Assembly (NCBI GenBank): GCA_001769005.1 | Contig: MENE01000139.1 | Location: forward strand, 9,026-32,663 | Source of the DNA: Bacteroidetes bacterium GWA2_31_9b | Lineage (GTDB): Bacteria; Bacteroidota; Bacteroidia; Bacteroidales; UBA12077 | Direction of reading: 5' to 3' | Length of the DNA: 23,638 nucleotides | Shown here: positions 9,098 through 18,169 of the stretch, piece after piece | Layout of the letters: each line of letters opens with the position of its first letter | Position numbering within the stretch: position 1 is the stretch's first letter | Position numbers and translations under genes: made by a program | The notes under the pieces: model-generated | The model's database searches: none | What the model was told of the DNA's origin: nothing | The model's input: the letters and a program-made list of their open reading frames with translations, nothing else

Positions 9098-12000
9098 ATG
9101 AATAAATCTGGTGAATCGATAAACCAATTCTCTGTCAGCATTATCATGTTGATTTTTTTACTTTGTTTTTATTCAGGTTTAAATGCTCAGGATAACGAAG
9201 TTATATTCGAAAAACTCACGTTAAAAGATGGATTATCACATAATAATGTATATACCATAATTCAGGATAATACAGGATTCATGTGGTTTGGTACACAGGA
9301 TGGTTTAAATCGTTACGATGGATATAAATTCATTATTTACCGTCACGATTCAACAAATCCAAATTCATTAAATACTGGAAATTTTGGTAAAATATTTCAG
9401 GATTCGTCGGGAGTATTATGGTTTGGTACTTATGGAGGCGGTCTTGACAGGTACGATCCTAAAACCAGTAAATTTAAACATTATTCTCATCAACCCACCG
9501 ATTCAACTAGTTTAAGTAATAATCAGATTTTATATATCTATCGCGATAAACTCAAATATTTATGGGTTGGAACAGCAAATGGAGGATTAAACAAATTTAA
9601 CGAAAAAGACGAAACATTTACACGTTATCAGAATAACCCGGACGACCCTAAAAGTTTAAGTCATATTCGGGCAAAATGTATGTGCGAAACCCCAGATGGA
9701 ACATTCTGGGTTGGTACTGGTGATGGACTCAATAAATTCAATCGAAATAATGGAACATTTGATCATTATAAAAATAACCCTAAAGATATAAACAGTTTAA
9801 GTTCAAACACTATTCAACATATGGTTGTTGATAAAGATGGAATAATCTGGATTGCAACACGTGAAGGGGGTTTAGATAGATTCGATTCAAAAACAGAACA
9901 ATTTATTCATTATAAAAATAATCCAAACGACCCAACAACCATTAGTGATAATAAAGTTGAATATATTTTTATTGACTCATACAATCAGTTTTGGATTGGA
10001 ACATACGAAGGTGGATTAAACAAATTTGACTCAAAAACAGGTAAGTTTATCCAATATAAACACAATCCGAATAATAGAGAAAGTATTAGCAGTAACCGTA
10101 TAGAATATATTTTTGAAGACCGATCGAAAGTATTATGGATAGCAACACGCGGAGGAGGAATTAATAAGCTAGACTTAAAACCTGCCAAATTTAAAAATCT
10201 TGTAAATAATCCAAATAACACAAATTCATTACCTCCCTTTAGCGTTATGGCAATTAAAAGCGATAACAAAGGAAATCTTTGGATTGGAACCGATGGAGGA
10301 GGTTTGTCAAAATACAATTTTGAAACAAAAACATTTACTCATTTTCATCATAATCCGAAAAACCCAAATAGCTTAAGCGATAACAGAGTGTGGTCAATTT
10401 ATATTGACAAACAGGGAGTTATCTGGGCTGGTACTTACGTTGGCGGCCTTAATAGAGTAGAGAATGTAAACGGTGTTTACACATTTAACTCGTATATGAA
10501 AGATTCAAGAAAATCTGATAACATTAGTAGCAATCAGATAAACTCAATACTTGAAGATTCGAAAGGCAATATTTGGATAGGAACAGCAAACGGATTGAAT
10601 AAATTGGTAAAAACAGATAATCCTGCAAATTATACTTTTAAATCGTTTTTTCAGAATCAATCAGACAATAATTTAATAGTTGATAATTATGTTGGCTACC
10701 TTTATTTGGATAAAGGTGGTAGAATGTGGATTGCAGCTTATTATAGCGGTTTGTTTGAGTTTGATCCTATTAACGAAAAATTTATTTCCTATTCTCCCGA
10801 AGGATTAAAATCGTCAGAATTTATTAGTAATATTCATGCTCTAACAGTATTCGAAGATCACTTAAACCAATTGTGGATAGGAACTGAATCGAACGGATTG
10901 GTTATGTTTGATAAAGAAACGAAAAGCTTTATTCCACATCAAATAAATGAAACATTTCTTGGAAGTATGATTGTTGGAATGCTCGAAGATGATATGAGCA
11001 ATCTCTGGATTAGTACATCGAGAGGTATTATTAAATATTCGCCATGGAATAATTCAATTAATAAATATACTTTCACCGATCAACTCGAAAGTGGAGGTTT
11101 TAACCGAAACTCACTTCATAAGTCAGCAGATGGAACAATGTATTTTGGAAGCAATGCAGCTCTTAGTTATTTTTATCCCTTTGATGTAACAAATAATCCA
11201 TATATACCTCCGGTTGTTATAACTGATTTTAAAATCCAGAATAAATCAAACTGGAACGATAATTTGCTATCTCAATATATGTTATCTGATTTTAAAGGAG
11301 AGCTCATATTATCACACATCGATTATTTTTTCACAATAGAATTTTCAGCACTTGATTATACTACACCTTCTGAAAACGAATATAAATATATGCTCGAAGG
11401 ATTTAGTAATGAATGGATTGACGCTACTCAGCTTCGCATGGCAACATTCACAAATCTTGATCCTGGAGAATATACATTTAAAGTTAAAGGATGTAATAAC
11501 GATAAAATATGGAACGAAAAGCCTACTGAACTTAAAATTCGAATTATTCCTCCATTTTGGAAACGTACTTGGTTTTATATTCTGGAATCTATTTTAGGGA
11601 TTTTTATTATTTGGTTTATTATTCGATTCAGAACTCAAAACCTGATAAAAGAAAAAAAATCTCTTGAGGAAAAAGTGATTGAACGTACAAAAGAAATTAA
11701 TTCACAAAAAGAAGAATTGAGTTCACAGGCCGAAAACCTCGAAATTATTAATAAACAGCTCGAAGATCATCAAAATCATCTTGAACAGCTTGTAAAACAA
11801 AGAACCGAAGATCTCGAAATTGCGAAGAATAAAGCAGAAGAATCCGATCGTTTAAAATCTGCATTCCTGGCAAATATGACTCATGAAATTCGTACTCCGA
11901 TGAATGCAATTATTGGGTTTTCGAATTTGCTTGATGATGCTGGTACAGAAGATATTAATAAAGAAGAGTTAATACCGCTTATCATTAAAAATAGCAATGC

Positions 12001-12970
12001 CCTGTTAAATTTAATTGATGATATTATCGATATTGCAAAAATTGAAGCTGAGCAATTAAAAATTGTTGAGAAAGAAAGTAATATTCAATCGGTATTTGCT
12101 GATTTAATCGATAAATTTTCTGAAATCAATTTGGGCAATTCGTTGGTTAAATTAGTAGTAAGAGAAGAGTTTCTGAATAAACCATTAGTTATTAAAACAG
12201 ATCCTTTCAGATTACAACAAATTATGTCGAACTTAATTGGCAATGCATTTAAATTTACAGAAAAAGGTACTGTTGAATTTGGATACAACTTGCAACATAC
12301 AAATCAGCAAAACAAAATTTTGTTTTATGTTAAAGATACAGGAATAGGATTAGCACCTGAACAAACCCATACAATTTTTAACCGCTTTACCAGAATTGAA
12401 GATAACCTTAAGAAAATATACCGTGGAGCAGGATTGGGTTTAGCAATTACCAAAAATCTGGTTGAAATGATGGGTGGTAAAATATGGGTTGAATCTGAAA
12501 TTAATAAGGGCTCTGTATTTTATTTTACTCTTCCCTATAAATTTATTGATAGTGAGGTTAAAAAACAACCTATTTCTGTAATAGCACCATCAAAATTTCG
12601 ATGGAACGAAAAATGTATTTTAGTTGCTGAAGATGAAGAGAGTAATTACAAGTTCCTCGAAATGATTATTCGTAAAACAAATGCCGAATTACTTTGGGCT
12701 AAAACAGGAAAACAAGCTTTAGAGATTTGCAAAGGAGATTATTCAATTGATTTAGTTTTAATGGATGTTAAAATGCCGGAAATGGATGGTGTTGAGGCTA
12801 TTAAGGAAATACGAAAATTTAAAAAGAAAATTCCAATTATTGTTCAAACAGCATACGCAATGCCCGAAGACAAAGCATTATGCATGGAAGCCGGGGCAAA
12901 CGATTTTATTACAAAACCAATTGGTACAGAAAAACTTCTGAGTATCATGAATAAGTTTCTTATGAGCTAA
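9098..12970 (+). CDS. Hybrid sensor histidine kinase with 14-blade propeller and receiver
   Basis: At 1290 residues this is the most complete member of the array. It has a signal peptide (core IIMLIFLLCFYSG, likely cut near NAQ) and 13-14 Reg_prop blades (about 40-690) in a regular repeat of about 48 residues with LSSNxI...LWIGT..GGLNKFD motifs, many followed by a HYKNNPNDP-like stretch. A Y_Y_Y domain (about 742-815), one membrane helix (about 822-845) and a coiled coil follow. HisKA has MTHEIRTP (H929, with Thr where the paralogues have Ser). HATPase (NLIGNAFKF, DTGIGL, GAGLGLAI) and a receiver from about 1170 (D1223 in LMDVKMP, Thr in VQTAY, Lys in TKPI) complete it. Classical Bacteroides hybrid systems of this plan sense oligosaccharides and end in an AraC domain, which is absent here. 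The ligand and target genes cannot be read from the window. Confidence 0.95.
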   Translation: MNKSGESINQFSVSIIMLIFLLCFYSGLNAQDNEVIFEKLTLKDGLSHNNVYTIIQDNTGFMWFGTQDGLNRYDGYKFIIYRHDSTNPNSLNTGNFGKIFQDSSGVLWFGTYGGGLDRYDPKTSKFKHYSHQPTDSTSLSNNQILYIYRDKLKYLWVGTANGGLNKFNEKDETFTRYQNNPDDPKSLSHIRAKCMCETPDGTFWVGTGDGLNKFNRNNGTFDHYKNNPKDINSLSSNTIQHMVVDKDGIIWIATREGGLDRFDSKTEQFIHYKNNPNDPTTISDNKVEYIFIDSYNQFWIGTYEGGLNKFDSKTGKFIQYKHNPNNRESISSNRIEYIFEDRSKVLWIATRGGGINKLDLKPAKFKNLVNNPNNTNSLPPFSVMAIKSDNKGNLWIGTDGGGLSKYNFETKTFTHFHHNPKNPNSLSDNRVWSIYIDKQGVIWAGTYVGGLNRVENVNGVYTFNSYMKDSRKSDNISSNQINSILEDSKGNIWIGTANGLNKLVKTDNPANYTFKSFFQNQSDNNLIVDNYVGYLYLDKGGRMWIAAYYSGLFEFDPINEKFISYSPEGLKSSEFISNIHALTVFEDHLNQLWIGTESNGLVMFDKETKSFIPHQINETFLGSMIVGMLEDDMSNLWISTSRGIIKYSPWNNSINKYTFTDQLESGGFNRNSLHKSADGTMYFGSNAALSYFYPFDVTNNPYIPPVVITDFKIQNKSNWNDNLLSQYMLSDFKGELILSHIDYFFTIEFSALDYTTPSENEYKYMLEGFSNEWIDATQLRMATFTNLDPGEYTFKVKGCNNDKIWNEKPTELKIRIIPPFWKRTWFYILESILGIFIIWFIIRFRTQNLIKEKKSLEEKVIERTKEINSQKEELSSQAENLEIINKQLEDHQNHLEQLVKQRTEDLEIAKNKAEESDRLKSAFLANMTHEIRTPMNAIIGFSNLLDDAGTEDINKEELIPLIIKNSNALLNLIDDIIDIAKIEAEQLKIVEKESNIQSVFADLIDKFSEINLGNSLVKLVVREEFLNKPLVIKTDPFRLQQIMSNLIGNAFKFTEKGTVEFGYNLQHTNQQNKILFYVKDTGIGLAPEQTHTIFNRFTRIEDNLKKIYRGAGLGLAITKNLVEMMGGKIWVESEINKGSVFYFTLPYKFIDSEVKKQPISVIAPSKFRWNEKCILVAEDEESNYKFLEMIIRKTNAELLWAKTGKQALEICKGDYSIDLVLMDVKMPEMDGVEAIKEIRKFKKKIPIIVQTAYAMPEDKALCMEAGANDFITKPIGTEKLLSIMNKFLMS

Positions 12971-13197
12971 ATAAAGGGAGTTACTATTTAATATATTGAT
13001 ACTCAATTAGGTTTTTTTGATAAAAGCTTCAGCGGAGATAATCCTTTTAGAAGATAAGATTAATGAAGAAAAACGTACCAACTACAAATAATTTAGATGT
13101 AATTCAGCTATACAGTGCTTAATATATCAGTAAGTTATAGCTAATGCAATGAAACTGTGAATCTGAACAGATAAGTTCTGAAACCAAATTATTTTAT

Positions 13198-13205
13198 TAA
13201 CTTTG
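13198..13205 (+). promoter_or_regulatory. Candidate Bacteroidota -7 element upstream of mntA-hepT
   Basis: TAACTTTG matches the Bacteroidota -7 consensus TAnnTTTG exactly and ends 7 bp before the mntA ATG at 13213. Transcription would therefore begin almost at the start codon, giving a very short or no leader. No convincing TTTG -33 element sits at the expected distance (only TTCTG near 13176-13180), so support is partial. The rest of the 242-bp gap 12971-13212 shows no gene, RNA or strong hairpin. Confidence 0.4.
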
Positions 13206-13212
13206 CTTTAGT

Positions 13213-13515
13213 ATGAAAATAATTAGTCAACATATTGACCAGATTGTTCAACTTTGTGAACTAAACAAAGTTAGAACTTTATTTGCCTTTGGTTCTGTTA
13301 CTACTAATAGATTTAGAAAAGACAGTGACATTGACCTCGTTGTTGACATTGATGAAAATGACCCTATCTCATATTCTGACAAATACTTTAATCTGAAATT
13401 TCAACTTGAAAATTTATTAAAAAGACAAATTGACCTTCTTGAACAGAAAGCGATAAGAAATAGATTTTTAAAAAGTGAGATTGACCGAACCAAAGTCCAA
13501 ATCTATGGAAATTGA
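13213..13515 (+). CDS. mntA: MntA-type minimal nucleotidyltransferase (antitoxin of type VII TA pair)
   Basis: This is a 100-residue DNA polymerase beta-like minimal nucleotidyltransferase. It has the G27-S28 motif, then D37-S-D39-I-D41, with the metal-binding acids D39 and D41 and a third carboxylate at D74 (QIDLLE). In the known MntA-HepT family the antitoxin AMPylates a tyrosine of the HepT toxin and so neutralises it. The next gene is a clear HepT overlapping this one by 11 bp, which fixes the assignment. All three catalytic acids are present, so it should be active. It stands on the same strand as the kinase array but is separated from it by 242 bp and has its own promoter-like element. 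Confidence 0.87.
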   Translation: MKIISQHIDQIVQLCELNKVRTLFAFGSVTTNRFRKDSDIDLVVDIDENDPISYSDKYFNLKFQLENLLKRQIDLLEQKAIRNRFLKSEIDRTKVQIYGN

Positions 13516-13840
13516 AGTAAAAACCTGGCTAGAAGATATTAAGCAATCAATTGATGAAATTGAAGAGTTCTTACCTGAAAAAAGAAACTTTTTTGAATTC
13601 CAGAAAGACCTTAAAACTAGAAAAGCTATTGAAAGAAATATTGAAATCATTGGAGAAGCTGTAAATAGAATTATGAAAGTTCGCCCAGACATTAAAATTA
13701 CTAACGCAAGAAAAATAGTTGACACTAGAAATAGGATAAGTCATGGATATGACACAATTTCTATTGACATAATTTGGGCGATAGCTGTTCAGGATTTAAA
13801 GAATCTTAAGAATGAAATCAATATTCTATTAGAAGAATAA
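13505..13840 (+). CDS. hepT: HepT-like HEPN ribonuclease toxin
   Basis: The 111-residue all-helical HEPN/DUF86 protein carries the active-site signature R-x4-H-x-Y as RNRISHGY (R75, H80, Y82). The tyrosine is the residue AMPylated by MntA in characterised pairs, and the family is an RNase toxin. KAIERNIEIIGEAVN is the typical central helix of this family. I start it at ATG 13505, overlapping mntA by 11 bp; the longer frame from GTG 13475 adds ten residues (MRLTEPKSKS) that do not look like the family N-terminus. The signature is intact, so toxin activity is expected. It ends 33 bp before mutS2. Confidence 0.87.
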   Translation: MEIEVKTWLEDIKQSIDEIEEFLPEKRNFFEFQKDLKTRKAIERNIEIIGEAVNRIMKVRPDIKITNARKIVDTRNRISHGYDTISIDIIWAIAVQDLKNLKNEINILLEE

Positions 13841-13873
13841 ATTGCAATAGCTTTAATAATAAACCAAAAACAC

Positions 13874-16348
13874 GTGTTATATCCAAATAATTTCGAAAAG
13901 AAAATAGGATTCGATAAAATCCGCGAAATGCTCAAAGGGGGTTGCTTATGCAATCTTGGCTGGCAAAAAGTCGATAAAATGTGCTTTTCGTCTTCTTATT
14001 CTGGTGTTGAAACCCTTATTGGACAGGTTAACGAATTTAAAAACATCATGTTAATGGACAATGATTTTCCATTAAACCATTTTATTGATGTTACTGATGC
14101 TATTAAAAAGATTCGCGTTGAAGGAACATACTTTTTACCCGAACAACTTTTCGATTTAAAACGATCGCTAGAAACTATAAAAGCACTTTTAAATTTTTTC
14201 AAATCGAGAAAAGAAGAGAAAAAATACCCCTATTTACAATTGTTAACTAACGATGTTAAGCTATATCCATACATTTTCGAACGTATCGATTCAATAATAA
14301 ATAAACAGGGTAAGATTAAAGACAATGCTTCGCAGGAACTGAATCAAATTAGAAAATCTATAAACGAGAAGGAAAGCCTTGTTTCACGACGATTACAAGC
14401 AATATTAAAAACTGCACAAAAGGATGGATATATTGATCAGGATGTAACTCTTGCTATTCGCGATGGACGTGCAGTTATTCCTGTTGATGTTACTCACAAA
14501 CGTAAAATAAAAGGATTAATTCTAGACGAATCGGCTACAGGAAAAACGGCTTATATTGAACCTGCAGAAATTGTTGAACTAAATAACGATATTAAAGAAC
14601 TCGGATATCAGGAACGACGCGAAATTATTAAAATACTTACACTCTTTGCTTCCGATATTCGACCCTATATTGATGATCTGTTATTTGCTTACGATTATAT
14701 GGGAACTATTGATTTTATAAGGGCGAAGGCTATGCTTGCCATTAAAATTAATGGTGTAAAACCAATTTTTAATAACAGGCCAATGGTTCAGTGGAAAGAT
14801 GCTGTTCATCCACTTTTATTTCTGACATTTAAGTCGGAAGGCAAGAAGGTTGTTCCATTATCAATTATTTTGAACACCGAAAATCAACGAATTTTACTTA
14901 TTTCAGGACCAAATGCCGGAGGGAAATCAGTATGTCTGCAAACTGTTGGTCTTTTACAATATATGTTTCAATGTGGCTTGCTCGTTCCAATGGGTGAGAA
15001 TTCTGAAATAGGATTGTTCGAAAACCTATTTATAAATATTGGCGACGATCAGTCGATAGAAAACGACCTGAGTACGTATAGTTCCTATTTGCTAAATATG
15101 AAAAATTTCATTCGTAATGCAAATAGCAAAACACTCATACTAATCGATGAATTCGGTTCAGGTACAGAACCTATGCTTGGTGGAGCTATTGCTGAGGCAA
15201 TACTCGATAAACTCAATCAGAATAATGTTCTAGGTGTTATTACTACACATTATACCAGTTTAAAACATTTTGCATCATCTACCTTTGGAATTGAAAATGG
15301 CGCTATGCTTTTCGATACCGATAAAATACAGCCATTATTCAGGCTTTCAATTGGTGAACCTGGAAGCTCGTTTGCTTTTGAGATTGCTCGTAAAATTGGA
15401 TTGCCCGAAGAAATTCTTCAGCAGGCAACTTTAAAAATGGGTAAAGATCATATCGATTTTGATAAAAACCTGAAAGATATTATCCGCGACAAGCGATACT
15501 GGGAAACAAAACGGGAAACTATCCGCAAATCGGAAAAAAATCTTGAAGAACTCATTGTAAAATATACAGCTCAGATTGAAACTGCCGAAAAATCGAGAAA
15601 AGAAATTCTGAATAAAACAAAAGCCGATGCTCAGTTATTATTGGCCGATGTAAACAAAAGAATAGAGAATGCAATTTTCGAAATCCGTGAAAGCCAGGCC
15701 GATAAAGAACGTACAAAAACCATCCGTAAGCAACTTGATGATTTTAAATCCGAAGTAAATGATATTGATTTAAACGACGAAGAAAAGGTAAATAGAAAGA
15801 TTGAGAAACTTGAGCATAGAGAGAAATATGGAAAACCAAAACTTGTAAAAAAACCAAAACCAGTTGTCGAAAAGAAACCCGAGCAATTCGAAAAGGGAGA
15901 TAAAGTAAAACTTATTGGACAAAATTCAACAGGCGAAGTGCTCGATGTAAATGTCGAAAGCATTATGGTTGCTTTCGGGAACATGATTACTACAGTTAAC
16001 TTTAAACGGCTCGAGAAAATATCAGACAAAGAGTACAAACGATTAAATCCTGTTTCCGATTCACAAAGTGGCAATTCGTGGGATTATAGTGAGAAACGAC
16101 TCAATTTTAAATCTGAAATTGATGTACGCGGAAAACGTGCCGACGAGGCGCTTCAAATGGTTCGGGATTTTATCGACGATGCTATTGTAATTAATATGGG
16201 TTCGGTAAGAATACTTCATGGTAAAGGCGATGGTATTCTTCGTCAATTAATTCGCCAATATCTTGACACAGTAAATGTTATCAAATCTTCTCACGATGAG
16301 CATATTCAATTTGGGGGATCAGGAATTACGGTAGTCGAGTTTGAATGA
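13874..16348 (+). CDS. mutS2: Endonuclease MutS2 (MutS family ATPase with Smr domain)
   Basis: The 824-residue protein lacks the mismatch-binding domain of MutS and has the full MutS2 plan. The helical core region (about 1-320) is followed by an ABC-type ATPase with Walker A GPNAGGKS (G345, K351), a signature region (STYSSYL) and Walker B LILIDEFGSG (D425, E426). A long charged coiled coil (about 520-680), a small beta-rich KOW-like segment (FEKGDKVKL) and a C-terminal Smr nuclease domain with IDVRG (D750) and HGKGDGILR (H782) complete it. Family members suppress homologous recombination (Helicobacter) or rescue collided ribosomes (Bacillus). The start is GTG 13874, giving the family-like opening LYPNNFEKKIGFDKIREML; no upstream ATG/GTG/TTG alternative was seen. 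Placement beside a toxin-antitoxin pair looks incidental. Confidence 0.95.
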   Translation: MLYPNNFEKKIGFDKIREMLKGGCLCNLGWQKVDKMCFSSSYSGVETLIGQVNEFKNIMLMDNDFPLNHFIDVTDAIKKIRVEGTYFLPEQLFDLKRSLETIKALLNFFKSRKEEKKYPYLQLLTNDVKLYPYIFERIDSIINKQGKIKDNASQELNQIRKSINEKESLVSRRLQAILKTAQKDGYIDQDVTLAIRDGRAVIPVDVTHKRKIKGLILDESATGKTAYIEPAEIVELNNDIKELGYQERREIIKILTLFASDIRPYIDDLLFAYDYMGTIDFIRAKAMLAIKINGVKPIFNNRPMVQWKDAVHPLLFLTFKSEGKKVVPLSIILNTENQRILLISGPNAGGKSVCLQTVGLLQYMFQCGLLVPMGENSEIGLFENLFINIGDDQSIENDLSTYSSYLLNMKNFIRNANSKTLILIDEFGSGTEPMLGGAIAEAILDKLNQNNVLGVITTHYTSLKHFASSTFGIENGAMLFDTDKIQPLFRLSIGEPGSSFAFEIARKIGLPEEILQQATLKMGKDHIDFDKNLKDIIRDKRYWETKRETIRKSEKNLEELIVKYTAQIETAEKSRKEILNKTKADAQLLLADVNKRIENAIFEIRESQADKERTKTIRKQLDDFKSEVNDIDLNDEEKVNRKIEKLEHREKYGKPKLVKKPKPVVEKKPEQFEKGDKVKLIGQNSTGEVLDVNVESIMVAFGNMITTVNFKRLEKISDKEYKRLNPVSDSQSGNSWDYSEKRLNFKSEIDVRGKRADEALQMVRDFIDDAIVINMGSVRILHGKGDGILRQLIRQYLDTVNVIKSSHDEHIQFGGSGITVVEFE

Positions 16349-16369
16349 TCATATTTTTTTGTAAATTTG
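16340..16369 (+). promoter_or_regulatory. Bacteroidota-type promoter for the deacetylase-like gene
   Basis: TTTG (16340-16343) is followed after 18 bp by TAAATTTG (16362-16369). Both match the -33/-7 consensus (TTTG, TAnnTTTG) of the primary sigma factor of Bacteroidota. The -33 box overlaps the last codons of mutS2. Predicted transcription start is near 16376, about 17 bp before the TTG start codon of the next gene, so that gene is probably transcribed on its own. Confidence 0.7.
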
Positions 16370-16392
16370 GGATAAACTAAATCCTAAGCATC

Positions 16393-17694
16393 TTGATTCT
16401 AATTTATACCCAAAATACAACAGCACGGCTCGAATATATCTTGAAATTTGTTTTTGAAGATATGTATAAAGTCGAATATCAGGTTACTACTGATATGAAT
16501 CGATTTGAAAAATCAAGCCTCCCTAAAATTAATTATTCTTCTGACCCAATTCCCGGCTCATTTCATATTATACCGGTAGAATTGTTATTCGAAACCGATA
16601 TAATACAAACAAAAATTAATGTTGAATCATGGAATAATCAGAAAATATTTTTTCAAACAAAGTCAAAAGATTTGCCTTTCGACATTCTTGCTGCAAGCTT
16701 TTATTTAATTAGTCGATACGAAGAATATTTACCTTTTAACGCCGATCAGCATGGGCGATTCGAAGCCAATCAGAGTTTAGCTTTTAAAAATGGATTTCTG
16801 TACGATCCAATTGTAGATCAGTGGGTTTGCATGCTTGCGGGTTTATTGCATCAGAAATTTCACGATTTTAAAGCCTGTGAAAGAGAATTTAAATTTATTC
16901 CTACAATCGATATCGACAATGCTTATGCTTATTTGTACAAAGGAACTGTTCGTACTATTGGTGCAGCCATGCGCGATTTGTTTAAGATGGATGTAGCCGA
17001 AAATGTGAAACGGTTTCAGGCACTTGCAGGCGAAAAAGATCCATTCGATACATATAGTTATATCGATTCGCTTCATGCTCAATATGGTATTAGTCCGGTT
17101 TGGTTCTTTTTAGTAGGAAACTACAATACATACGATAAGAATTTACCTTTAGATAATGATGCATTTCAATCACTAATAAAAGAGATTTCACAACGAGCCG
17201 AAGTTGCAATACATCCATCGTACGAGTCGAATCAAAGCTTTGAGCAGCTTAAAAGTGAGTATGATTATTTATCAGGAATAATTGGTAAACCCATTACCAA
17301 AAGCCGTCAGCATTTTTTAAAATTGTTGTTCTCAGAAACATATCAAAACCTGATTAAACTAGGAATTAAAGAAGATTATACGTTGGGATATGCTTCCGAT
17401 GTAGGTTTTAGAGCTGGAACATGTACTCCGTTTATGTTTTACGATTTGTACAACGAAATTGAAACCGAACTAAGAATATTCCCTTTTCAGGTTATGGATG
17501 TTACACTAAATCAGTATTTAAAACTTTCGGTTGAAGAAGCAGAGAAAAAAATTAAAGAGTTAATTGATAAAATAAAAGCAGTTAACGGAACTTTTATTTG
17601 TTTGTGGCACAACGAATCGTTAAGTGATCATGGATACTGGAAAGGGTGGGAACCTGTTTACAAGAAAATGCTCGAAGTGGTGTTTCAGAAGTAA
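16393..17694 (+). CDS. Polysaccharide deacetylase-like protein (NodB-fold, Bacteroidota type)
   Basis: The 433-residue protein has an N-terminal domain of unknown function (1-165, opening LIYTQNTTARLEYILKFVFED). A NodB-like carbohydrate esterase fold follows. Visible metal or catalytic-site candidates are TIDIDNAY (D173, D175), AIHPSYES (H274), SRQHFLK, GFRAGTC and CLWHNES near the end. Proteins with this arrangement are widespread in Bacteroidota and annotated as polysaccharide deacetylases; the substrate is not known. There is no signal peptide, so it may act in the cytoplasm on a precursor or small substrate. The start is TTG at 16393: an in-frame TAA lies at 16378-16380, and the next Met (residue 23) would remove the conserved opening. 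The strong promoter just upstream supports this start. Confidence 0.82.
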   Translation: MILIYTQNTTARLEYILKFVFEDMYKVEYQVTTDMNRFEKSSLPKINYSSDPIPGSFHIIPVELLFETDIIQTKINVESWNNQKIFFQTKSKDLPFDILAASFYLISRYEEYLPFNADQHGRFEANQSLAFKNGFLYDPIVDQWVCMLAGLLHQKFHDFKACEREFKFIPTIDIDNAYAYLYKGTVRTIGAAMRDLFKMDVAENVKRFQALAGEKDPFDTYSYIDSLHAQYGISPVWFFLVGNYNTYDKNLPLDNDAFQSLIKEISQRAEVAIHPSYESNQSFEQLKSEYDYLSGIIGKPITKSRQHFLKLLFSETYQNLIKLGIKEDYTLGYASDVGFRAGTCTPFMFYDLYNEIETELRIFPFQVMDVTLNQYLKLSVEEAEKKIKELIDKIKAVNGTFICLWHNESLSDHGYWKGWEPVYKKMLEVVFQK

Positions 17695-17759
17695 TGTTTT
17701 ATAGAGAACGATAATTCATCTCTAATTTTATTAAATATGTTAGAAATAAGAATTTAACT

Positions 17760-18053
17760 ATGAATAAGTTTAAAGAAATAAAAGATATCATATTATCATC
17801 TCTAATTCAGTATAAACCAGAGATGGTTGGATTGTTTGGATCATATTCCAGAAATGAAAAAAAAAAGGATGGTGACATAGATATTTTTGTAAAATTTAAA
17901 GAAACATTTTCATTGCTCCAGATAATTCGAATTGAAAATGAACTTTCACAAAATCTTGGTAAAAAAGTAGATTTAGTTACTGAAGGTGCAATAAAGAATA
18001 AGAGAATAAAAATCGGAATACAAAAAGATTTAAAAATTATATATCAGGCATGA
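17760..18053 (+). CDS. MntA-like minimal nucleotidyltransferase with a broken partner
   Basis: This 97-residue nucleotidyltransferase has G27-S28 (LFGSYSRNE), D37-G-D39-I-D41 and a third acid at D71 (KKVDLV), so the catalytic triad is intact. It belongs to the same minimal nucleotidyltransferase class as the MntA gene at 13213 but is not a close copy. Its TGA overlaps the ATG of a downstream frame (ATGA at 18050-18053) that begins like a HepT protein and then breaks off. It is therefore probably the surviving antitoxin of a decayed MntA-HepT pair. A 65-bp AT-rich gap with no recognised promoter separates it from the deacetylase-like gene. Confidence 0.8.
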   Translation: MNKFKEIKDIILSSLIQYKPEMVGLFGSYSRNEKKKDGDIDIFVKFKETFSLLQIIRIENELSQNLGKKVDLVTEGAIKNKRIKIGIQKDLKIIYQA

Positions 18054-18169
18054 AAGATGATTTGGCATATATTGAGCATAAGGATAAATTCAAGAATATT
18101 TTTTTGTATATTTATTGTTCCGATAGGAACGTTCTGTTTATAGAAATTACGGCATTCCTGACAAATTAA
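18050..18169 (+). pseudogene. HepT N-terminal remnant truncated by a repeat element
   Basis: The 39-codon frame starts with ATG in a 4-bp overlap with the preceding nucleotidyltransferase. Its first residues, MKDDLAYIEH, look like the opening of HepT/DUF86 toxins (typically MRDDxxYLEHI). After about 20 residues the frame runs into the palindromic repeat starting at 18117 and stops at 18167. The R-x4-H-x-Y active site is absent. I infer a hepT gene cut by insertion of the repeat with loss of the 3' part; the similarity covers only about ten residues, so this remains tentative. Confidence 0.5.

Noticed and set aside
9300..11050. Regularly spaced direct repeats of about 147 bp that might suggest a CRISPR or satellite array
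   Set aside because: They are the coding repeats of propeller blades (W-I-G-T...GGLNKFD) within one open frame; spacing and divergence fit protein repeats.
12968..12990. TAAATA...TATTTA inverted repeat after the last kinase gene as a terminator
   Set aside because: The stem is six A-T pairs only, with an 11-nt loop and no following T-run; too weak to call.
13475..13504. Longer hepT start at GTG 13475
   Set aside because: It adds ten residues not typical of the family and extends the overlap with mntA to 41 bp; ATG 13505 fits better.
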